Assembly (NCBI RefSeq): GCF_031755915.1
Contig: NC_083388.1
Coordinates: 5,091,501-5,155,500 of the forward strand
DNA length: 64,000 bases
Source: Ziziphus jujuba
Taxonomy: Eukaryota; Streptophyta; Magnoliopsida; Rosales; Rhamnaceae
Direction of reading: 5' to 3'
The notes under the pieces are model-generated. The model saw only the letters and a list, made by a program, of their open reading frames with translations, was not told where the DNA came from and did no database searches. Below are positions 55,993 through 64,000 of the stretch, piece by piece. Made by a program: the position numbers and the translations under genes. The stretch's first letter is position 1, and every line of letters begins with the position of its first letter.

Positions 55993-56695
55993 CACTGTGT
56001 GTGTTTTGCTGGTGTTTTTGGGGCTCGGGGAAGAAGGAGAAGGGAAAGAAAGGAAAAGAAAAGGAAAGAAAAGTGTTTTTCCCATGTGGGGAAAGGGAAG
56101 CAAAGGAAGGAAAAAAGACAAAGAAAAAGAATAAATAAATAAATATTAAAATAATAAAATAATAATATATAAAATAAAGACAAAATAATATAATATAGTA
56201 TTTTCTTATTGCTGACATGTGTCACTTCTAAAATATTACACATGGTGCATCCCACTTGGTGACACGTGACACAATTATTCACACTATTAAAAATAATATT
56301 AAAATAATGTTGTATTTGAAAAACTTTGTAAGTCCATAATTTTTTAACGAAATGTCCAAACTAAACGTGCCATTAGTCTATGGACTCGTATCGACGAGTA
56401 CTTCACATATGTACATGAGTCAAAACTCATATCCCCAAAAATAAAAAGTCAACTCTGACACCCTTGGATAATTTGGACCTCAACTTGTTTTGCTCATAAC
56501 TTTTAAACCGTAGCTCCGTTTTCGATGTGCTACTAGTCTATGAACTCGTGACAATGCGTACTTTGTAGAAGTACTTTGGTCAACATGAAATTCCTCCGAG
56601 AGCAAAAAGTCAATATTTGATCCTTTCTCAATCAACAACGATCAAACTTGGTCAATCTTGATCAAATTTGAGACGGGGTGTTACACTATGCCACT
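53155..56695 (-). mobile_element. Solo family-A LTR K, minus strand (3541 bp)
   Basis: TGTCAGGACCC to GGGGTGTTACA; flanks TTATG (53150-53154) and CTATG (56696-56700), a duplication with one mismatch. Contains in reverse the hairpin variant (53609), GC-rich block (54270-54500), GGTGGGTCACTCACC (55364), a GA microsatellite (55945-55990), palindrome (56387-56402) and TTGAC cluster. It is the longest family-A LTR here. Confidence 0.87.
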
Positions 56696-56700
56696 CACTA

Positions 56701-57130
56701 AGATTCTTTATCTCATGTTTTATTTGTTTTAAATTCATTTCCCTAGGTCCAAGCACTTTGTAGTAGTTTACCTTGCGCTCAGTTGTCACTTCATTCTTCC
56801 GCGATAGCAGTAGTATTTATCTTTTCTTATCTTACCCCTTTTTCTTTCTAGACTTGTTCATTTCTTATTTGTACCTTTAAATTATGTTAACACTCTTAGA
56901 ATGTTCTGATCTATGTTTTGGACTCGGTAGAGACCATATTACTTATGTGTGTAGTTATGGCCTGTGATACTATAGGCTAGTTGTAGACTTGTACTGTTGT
57001 GGATTTATTTTATATTTAGATATTGAGGTATTATTGATATCACTTGTGTTCATTATCCACGTTTAGGTGAGATTCCATTGGATATTCCTTAGGGATTGTC
57101 CGGTAGAATTTCGCTAGGTGGGACCACACA
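56701..57130 (+). repeat. Family-B LTR I, second segment
   Basis: CCACTCACTAAGATTC and TTCCCTAGGTCCAAGC match the region after the hairpin in other LTRs; ends near AATTTCGCTAGGTGGGACC. The exact LTR end and a primer site are not visible. Confidence 0.55.
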
Positions 57131-58160
57131 AATGATAGCACTTCGATAACAATTTATATAAAACACACACACACATACATATATGCAATAGGAATAATTT
57201 ACTAACTAAACAACCAAAATATATCTTTAAACGTTCACATCCGTCCACACTATCCACTTAGTGCCGCACATATCAAATACATTTTAAATATCATTTTACA
57301 ATATATTAATGTATAATATAGAAAAAGAGGTTAGACAACCACCACATTAACATTAATAATAATAGCAATTGTTTTAATGATAAAAATAGTATTAATACAA
57401 TTTACTTGAAGGCTAGCATATTACCATACATGCCCGAGGGTTATCATATTTATCCGAAGGTAATCACCTGTCCAAGGACTATCACATAATCACATCTGCC
57501 CAGGGGTTATCTCACTTGCCCAAAGACTATCACTTGTTCACGGGCTATTAACTTGTCCGAAGATACTGTATGATGATGATGATGATAATAATAATAATAT
57601 AGAAATAATAATAATAATAATAAATGATGGTAACAATAAAATTTATAATAATACTGATAATACTAATAATGATAATAACAATAAACGAAATTCTAATAAA
57701 TAGTAATAGCAATATTAATAACAAGAATGACATTAAAAATAATGATGACAATAAAAGTAATTAAATATAATGTTAGAAAAATCAGATTATGAATAGTTAA
57801 GATAATATAAGTAAAATTAATATTTAAAATTCAAAACATATTGTAAAATATACACTCGCATTGAAGGTAGGAATGATATCCTTTTATATGTTGTACGATC
57901 TATGATTTCAGCTGTCACCAGTACCTTGCTCCCAATACAGTCCGGGGTGGTTGCTTAGATTGGCCATCCGATCCCCTGGACTCGTAAGCAACATAGTTAC
58001 AAGGCTAGCTCTTCATGGACCACGTCAGATTGTCATCCCCTTATGGTGTGGTACATACAAATATAAAATATATAGAAGAGATACTTTATGCACATACTAC
58101 ATACTAGTAATGTCCGACGGTGCCCAATGTCCCAAAGCATCGCTTGAGGTTTTAATATGA
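57131..58160 (-). repeat. Reversed copy of LTR variant L
   Basis: Reverse complement of about 24890-26050: minisatellite (57414-57570), ATAATAAT-rich part, ~200-bp block (57845-58050) and part of the GC-rich block (58085-58145). It carries no TRIM insertion at the corresponding place (57483-57515). Confidence 0.65.
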
Positions 58161-58301
58161 ATTTTATGGTATTTCATTAACTATCTCAAGATCGGGTTTA
58201 AAATTTGTTAAATTATTTCTATGATTATTTTATTAACTTAATTAATAAATTTTATAATTTATATATTGAGTTTATTTTTGTCTTATGCCAAATTTCTTTA
58301 A
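58161..58301 (+). repeat. Family-A LTR AT-rich scrap
   Basis: TATTGAGTTTATTTTTGTCTTATGCC matches 46447-46488 of LTR G; ends where the MULE begins. Confidence 0.55.
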
Positions 58302-58415
58302 GGGATATTGACAGCTATGTACCCCGAACTTTATCGGGTTTGACACATTGCATCCTAAACTATTTTTCATGGCATTATGCATCCTAAACTTGTATTTCCC
58401 TTGCACCATTGGTTC
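58302..58415 (+). repeat. Putative MULE terminal inverted repeat
   Basis: Sharp start against LTR sequence, CTAAACT-type wording common in plant MULE ends. No partner in the window. Confidence 0.5.
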
Positions 58416-59294
58416 TTCTATAAAAAATGCTTAACGAAATGACCACGTGCTGCGCACGTGACCGTAAAGCGAGGGTAGATCAGGTCATTTTACAATCCTC
58501 ATCATGTGCCTCTCGTGTGTGCAATTAGGGATCAGAGGCCAGTGTCCTCAGATAGGGATTTTTGGGCGGGAAAATCATTTTAAGGATTCATTGAATGATC
58601 TGATTGAGTTGCATTTGATTAGAGTTAAGAGTTTGGTGAAGGAAATTTGAGCAGCGTGAACAGAATTTTGAGAGTAATTTTACGTGAGCAAAAATTGAAG
58701 GAGCTGAACTTATCTCAGAAGCGAAGTTGGCAGATGGAGAATGTACAGAATGAAATCCCCACATAACGTAACTGGCTCTAAAATGTTAAATTTTATGCTT
58801 CTTTCTTTGGGTTGTAGGTTTATTGTCATCTTTGTTTGGGCTGTAAATTTTATGCTCTAAAATTTTCATTTTTATGGTTTGAAAAGTGAAAATAATAGAG
58901 GATTGCGTTAGTTCTGGATCCCATATCCTATCTTTAGTAAAAACCTTGTTCCCCACCACAGACACACGTTATGTATTAAATTGACTTGTTGTTAGGTTTG
59001 TGGGTGAGGCGTGGTCCCAAATATGGATTTTTCTAGGTGGGGTGTGGTCCCAAGTTTGGGTTATTTTAGGAAGTTTGTATTTGTATGTGTGTAAATTGAA
59101 TTAAAAAAATGATGTAACTGTATTGTGGTTGATTTATGTGTAATACGCCTGAATTAATTATTAATACTTTAACTTTAAGCAATATGCTAAATAATGTGAC
59201 TAGTAGTAAGAATGTAGTTGTTTACAACTATGTTTTCTTGTCTAGCATCTATGTCATTGCATGTCTTTTTATTTATTTATTTGTATTGTAAAAT
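58416..59294 (+). other. MULE 5' leader
   Basis: Non-coding. It holds the perfect palindrome CACGTGCTGCGCACGTG (58444-58460, two CACGTG G-boxes) and A/T-rich sequence up to the transposase start. No captured host gene piece was recognised. Confidence 0.4.
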
Positions 59295-61708
59295 ATGACT
59301 GCAGCTACTATGTCAGGATACTTTATCCTAAAAGCTCACCATGGTGGTAACTTGTTTGACAAAATAGGTAAGACAATGTACTTAGGAAGGAGTGTTAGTT
59401 TTTTTTTACTACTGTCATGATGATACTATGTGTTACTTTAGCTTTGATAAGTTTGTAAATCTAATTGGGATCAAAGGTCAATGTTCTTACTTCTATCAGA
59501 TTCCTAAGAAGAACCTAAATAATGGTTTGGTTAGGATACTAGGGGATCAGGATGTAGTAGACATGTGCAATATTGTGCCTAATAGTAAAGTTATGGAAGT
59601 ATATTTCATTCAGCAAGTGGCTTTGGGTTTTTGACCAATGAACCTCACAATTGAGAGGAAGAACTAGGAACCCAACAACCTGTACCCCAAACTAATCCAC
59701 ACTAATCCCAAGACTCAGGTTTAGATACCCCTCTCAAACCAGAAAATGATATTCCTAATTTTAACCTGCATGTTAATGGAGGTGAAGAGAGTGATCAGGG
59801 CAATGTTGGTGATAATGATTGGCCTGATTTTGACATGCATATGAGTGGAGGTGAAGAGAGTGATCAGGGCAATGTTGGTGGCAATAAGGCCCAACCACAA
59901 AATGATCATGTTAGTGGAGGTGAAAAGAGTGATCATGTTAATGAAGGTGATAATTCTGATTTTCAGCAATCCGATTATGAGTTATCAGATGACGAGGTTA
60001 TGTTTAGGGATAATGTAGACAGTAATGTTGAGTTTCCAAGTGTTCGATCTACTGGAAATCTCACTACTTCCACTGATAAAGTCCACGTTGAGTCTAATCA
60101 TGAGTATGATGATGATGTATTGATGAGCGGGCCATCTAGTGATAAAGAAGACATTAATCGGCATTTTCATGAGTTTAATTCTCAGACAGATATGAGAGAT
60201 CCTAAGTTTGAGGTTAGCATGTTGTTTAGTTGTGCAGATGACTTTAGAAAAGCAGTTAAAGAGTATGCAATCATTGAACAGAAGCTAATAAAGTTTAAGA
60301 AGAATTGCCATGATAAAGTTAAAGCTGTGTGTTCGAACCTCAGATGTGAGTGGTTTGTGTATGCTTCAATGTTGAAAGAAAAAATGACCTTTCAGATTAA
60401 AATATCAAATAATGTACATATAGATAAATGTGCTAAGTTGTTTAGGAATTCAAATGTCACATCTACTTGGCTAGCTAAGAGGTTTATAAATAACTTCAAA
60501 GCTTACCCCAATTGGAAGTTAAACACCTTTCTTAACAACTGTGAAGGAACAGTGTAATACAAAGGTGAGTGAATGGCAATATTGCAGGGTAAGAAGAAAG
60601 GCTCTTGCTGCTATACAAGGTACTGTTGAAGAGCAATACCAGAGACTATGGGACTACTATGAGGAGTTGAGGAAAACTAACCCAAATAGTATTGTGGTGA
60701 TACAAAATGAGTTCAAAGATAATGTAAGCAAGTTTCAGAGGATTTATATATGCTTAGGAGCCTAGAAACAAGGGTATAAAGAAGGATGTAGGCCAGTAGT
60801 TGGCTTTGCCATATCAAAGTTCACCATTAAGGTCAATTACTGGCAGTTGTTGGCATTGATGTTGACAATGCAATGTTTCCAATTGCATACACATTGGTAA
60901 TATCAGAGAATAAGGACATTTAGAGTTGGTTTCTTGAATTTTTTATTGAAGATCTTGAGATAAGGAACTCTCATGGGATGACATTCATTTTTAATAAGTA
61001 GAAGGGCTTGGTTAATACGTTGAAGGAGTTACTACCTGAATCTAAACACAGACATTGTGTTAGGCACTGTACAAGAATTTTCCCCCCACATTCAAAGGTT
61101 TAGCTTTGAAGTAAAAGTTGTGGTTTGCTGTCAAGGCAAAAATAGTGGCACATTTTCAAACTAAGATGGAAAATCTAAAGGAATTCTCACTTGATGCATT
61201 TAAATGGCTGAATGAAAAAACTCCTAGATGTTGGTCTAGGTCACATTTTGTCATTTGGCCAAAATGTGATATCATTTTGAACAACCTGTGCGAGGCATTC
61301 AATGGATTAGTAGTGGGGGCAAGGGATAAGCCTATTCTAACTTTGTTGGAGGAGATTAGGTGTCAGATCATGAGAAGAATAGTATTCAAACGTGAGGCAG
61401 TTGCCAAGTGGAATGGAGAGGTTGGACCAAAGATTTTCAAGAAGCTAGAGTCTTTGAAGGATGATAGTAGACAATGTATAGCAGTATGGGCTAGTGAGAT
61501 GAAATTTCAGGTTACAGTTGCCTCTGGCACTCAAAATTTTATTGATTTAAGGACATACACATGCTCCTGTATGTATTGGGATTTAACAGGCACACCTTGT
61601 TCCCATGCAATTTCAGCCATTTTTAGTAGAAATATGGAACCTGAATCATTTGTACATCATTGGTATAAAAAAAATACATATCTCAAAACTTACAGTCCCA
61701 TTGTCAAT
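59295..61708 (+). pseudogene. MuDR-like transposase (mudrA-type), degenerate
   Basis: The N-terminal PB1-like domain begins at ATG 59295 (GYFILKAHHGG, then after a frame change CYFSFDKFVNLIGIKGQC and VDMCNIV; stop 59632-59634). Next comes an acidic Gly/Asp/Glu-rich stretch with repeated GGEESDQGNV units (59780-59940), then the MuDR-type zinc region (59835-60557: FEVSMLFSCADDFRKAVKEY, CSNLRCEWFVYAS). The MULE core (60541-61100) is split by shifts and stops; VGIDVDNAMFPIAYT remains, while the first catalytic Asp segment is lost. The open frame 61118-61768 keeps WLNEKTPRCWSRSHF and a SWIM zinc finger CSC-x9-CSH (61562-61606). It would cut and paste MULE ends in the nucleus; this copy is dead and ends in LTR J. 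Confidence 0.82.
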
Positions 61709-61750
61709 TGTAACACCCCACACCCAAAAAAAATGCACCTATTGAGAAGT

Positions 61751-61860
61751 TTGACTAGGTTTGACTAAGTTTGACCGGGTTGACCAAGTTTGACCAAGTG
61801 AATAGTGTGGGTCCAAAATTGACTTTTTCTATGATTTATATTTTAGTTTGACCAAGGTAT
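61751..61860 (+). promoter_or_regulatory. TTGAC (W-box core) cluster in LTR J
   Basis: Two TTGACT and three TTGACC cores in 50 bp (61751-61797), then one TTGACT and one TTGACC further on. Same place in the LTR as in family A. Confidence 0.5.
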
Positions 61861-63504
61861 CATTGGATAGAGCTCGTCTATACGAGTTCAAAGACTAGCG
61901 GCATGCCAAATTCCGAGCTACGAATCAAAAGTTACAGTTCTATGAAGTTCAGTTTCAGTATTTTATCTGTGTCCAAACCAGTCCAAGTGTTTTTGTCTGA
62001 TAGCAACCCCAGGCTTATAAAAGCCTCGTTTTGTGTGCCAAATAGAGTCCCAAAACCCTAGAGCTCCTTTTTCCTTCACGAAACCCGAGGAAAAACACCC
62101 CAGCCTTTGGACCCGAACTGGGACAAAACAACCCATTTTTACCCACAACCGGGTTTACGCCGTTCAACCATATCCGACCAGAGAGGAGTGGAGGGAGGAG
62201 GCGAGCTCGGCCCTAAAATTTCCTGGCCATCGGACGTCAGATGCGCCCAAATTCGACAGCCGGAGTTTTTCTCTCTCCTCGATTTGTGTGTTTTTGGGCC
62301 AACCCAACTCACCCCATACTTCTATCTCACCATTTTTTACCTCTCTGAGTCCATTTCCGGGGTTAGATTGCCCAAAATCCCCCCCGTTTGTGAGATCCCA
62401 CAAGTTTAAACTCGGCCGAAACTTTACCTCGATTTTTCGGCCACCGGAGGAGTCACCGAACCAAGGTAAGGCCACTGGTGAACTCCTTGTCTCTTGGGCT
62501 TTCCATAAACATATAATTTGTGAATTTTGGAGATCGTTTGGTAATTCTCCTATTTTTGGGTTATTTTATTAATCTTTCGGATAAAATTAGACTGTGTTTG
62601 GACAACAATTGGTCAAATCAGTTGAAATTGGAGTTGGATTAGTGCAATTAGATATTATTGGACCCTAGTTGGTGGGTCAATTGCAAAAAAATTAGGCTCC
62701 AGGTGAAAAAGCCCCAATTTGGGGTACCGGGTCCGTAGGGGACACGGTATAATTGGACAGTCCGGTGTCCAATTTTGAAAAATTTTAGAGTTCGATAAAT
62801 TATTGTAAGGCATTTGGGTTATAATAATGCCTTTAGTTTAGTTATTGGAGCCTGAGAAATATTTTTATATTATGACAGGCACTGGTACTGAGACCGGAGG
62901 TGAGCCTGTAAGAGAGCAAAGTTAAGCAGCATCTATACTATGAGTGGTTATATTGTTTAAGTTATTTTGGGCATATTATAATATGTATGTGTTTTGAATA
63001 ATTTGGCATATATACCGTTTGATTGAAATGCTTGCTTTATGCGTATATATAATATCTGCTTTCACTTATACAAGTTATCATTTTATGTGGATTTTAATAA
63101 GATTTTCATTGATTTCTAAATTCGAGGAGTTCATAGTGAACTTGTGAATTATGTTAATTAAATATTTTGGTATTTGAATTGAGATTTCAGATTATTTCGG
63201 AAAGTATTTGATTTGAGGAGCAGATTGAAAAATTTATATGATTTTAAGCATGTTCAAGTATTTTCAAATTTTATATGCTTAAAATTGGATTATGGTGAAT
63301 ATAAATTCACTGTGGTATTTATGGTTTTATTTGAAGTTGATGAATTGGAATTTTTTTTTGAAATATTTCAATAAGCGGTGGAACTTAAATATTAAATTAT
63401 GATTTACGATACAGTGGAGTACTGTATCGGTCATGTTTAATTGATGTACCATATAGTATCAGAGGTTTGGTTCAGTATTATATTACATTACAGAGCGCTG
63501 GGTT

Positions 63505-63737
63505 GCCACGGTACCATGAGCTTGGTTTCATCCAACGGTTTATTATTACCATGGACTGTGAGGTCGGGTTTAACTGACGATTTATTATTGCCACAGTACC
63601 GTGAGGTTGGTTTCATCCAACGGTTTATTATTGTCATGGACCGCGAGGTCGGGTTTAACCGACGGTTTATTTATTATTATTCCCACGATACCTTTCGGAT
63701 ATTGAGGGTTGTGAGGTGGGTGAATCCCACGGTTTAC
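63505..63737 (+). repeat. Tandem hairpin array in LTR J
   Basis: Five ~45-bp units. Stems: TTGG/CCAA (unit 1), GTCGG/CTGAC with one wobble (63563-63567/63574-63578), GTTGG/CCAAC (63606-63610/63617-63621), GTCGG/CCGAC (63648-63652/63659-63663) and GTGGG/CCCAC (63716-63720/63726-63730). Loops are 5-6 nt. Confidence 0.75.
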
Positions 63738-64000
63738 AGTTTAGTACATCGAATGGTAAATTGCATATGTTTGAATATATTGTTGGTTTTAAAAAATAAA
63801 ATGGTGGTTATTGCTACACTGTAATAATTATTTTGTGGATTTGTGTCTATAATATGTTCATGCTCAATTCTTATATCTCGATTAAGACATTTTATAATAT
63901 TGTAATGATCATTCATTTTATACTTTTGAGCATCGATTTTATGATATTGAATGGGGTACAAGTTTGGATTTTGTGAAATGATTTTAAACGGGAAACTTTT

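Larger units (their letters stand above)
58302..61708 (+). mobile_element. MULE (MuDR-type DNA transposon), 5' part, cut by LTR J
   Basis: Starts GGGATATTGACAGC inside LTR sequence; the first ~110 bp, with CCCCGAACTTTATCGGG and twice GCATCCTAAACT, look like a MULE terminal inverted repeat. A ~900-bp non-coding leader and a broken mudrA-like gene follow. The other end lies beyond LTR J, perhaps outside the window, so neither the inverted repeat pair nor the 9-bp duplication can be tested. Confidence 0.7.
61709..64000 (+). repeat. Family-B LTR J (runs off the window)
   Basis: Starts TGTAACACCCCACACCC inside the MULE gene after TCAAT. Same order as LTR I: TTGAC repeats, CTCGTCTATACGAGTTCAAA (61874), GC-rich leader, GGGGTACCGGGTCC (62722), GGAGCCTGAGAAATATTTTT (62849), hairpin array and the TGAAATGATTTTAAACGGGAAAC segment near the window end. 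The ORFs 62033-62572 and neighbours lie in its leader and show no domain. Confidence 0.78.

Noticed and set aside
55904..56282. Arg/Glu- and Ser/Leu-rich ORFs around the GA tract
   Set aside because: Low-complexity translation of a GA microsatellite in solo LTR K.
62033..62572. 179-codon ORF as a host gene exon
   Set aside because: Lies in the leader of family-B LTR J and parallels a similar non-coding part of LTR I (51020-51500), where the frame is different.

Overview
The window is intergenic, retrotransposon-packed DNA from a plant nuclear genome, most likely a eudicot (the species cannot be told). The evidence is plant-type Ty3/gypsy chromovirus and Ty1/copia elements with initiator-Met-tRNA primer sites, TRIM elements starting TGTGAAGTCCCACATC or TGTAACATCCCACATC, a MuDR-type MULE, and A/T-rich sequence with no bacterial features. 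No rRNA, tRNA or convincing conserved host gene is visible. Two repeat families dominate. LTR family A has long LTRs (about 2.0-3.5 kb) that begin TGTAACACCCCGTCCC and end GGTCCTGACA, and belongs to a Tekay/Del-like chromovirus. Family B is related and about 2.9 kb long (begins TGTAATGCCCCGTACC or TGTAACACCCCACACC); it occurs twice.

Layout. 1-6767: a decayed gypsy element (gag, protease, RT, RNase H, integrase on +) flanked by more than 1.1 kb of inverted 3'-terminal sequence, giving a large palindrome. 6768-6868: a TRIM scrap. 6869-8286: a family-A LTR tail. 8287-23702: a nest of at least three levels. An outer family-A LTR (D) holds a complete TRIM (8863-9257) and element B (9421-22082), and B's 5' LTR is in turn split by the young element C (10239-19624). 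C has nearly identical 2.87-kb LTRs around a scrambled, non-autonomous interior. 24011-26152: an unusual family-A LTR variant with a ~20-bp minisatellite that is hit by a solo TRIM LTR. 26153-36973: element E, the most complete Tekay-like chromovirus (gag, PR, RT, RH, IN, chromodomain-like tail, 3' LTR), interrupted by a minus-strand solo LTR with a GGTGT duplication.

36974-40433 is the only low-copy-looking island. It carries one small candidate ORF with a promoter-like upstream region on the minus strand. 40434-50695: LTR F is split by LTR G and by solo LTR H (TSD TTCGG); G is split by an internally deleted Ty1/copia element (42308-45477, TSD TGGGA) that keeps a 606-codon open RT-RNase H frame. 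50716-57130: family-B LTR I, split by minus-strand solo LTR K. 57131-58301: mosaic LTR scraps. 58302-61708: the 5' half of a MULE with a broken mudrA-like transposase gene, cut by family-B LTR J (61709 to the window end).

Most coding regions are dead (stops, frameshifts, lost catalytic residues), so nothing here works as a pathway. The biology lies in the elements' cis-structure. LTR starts carry dense TTGAC (W-box core) clusters. Both families share a palindromic module around ACTCGTCGATACGAGT. Family A keeps a TGAGATG/CATCTCA hairpin. Family-B LTRs carry a tandem array of small hairpins whose stems change in a compensating way. Identity statements come from reading by eye; no alignment or database search was run.
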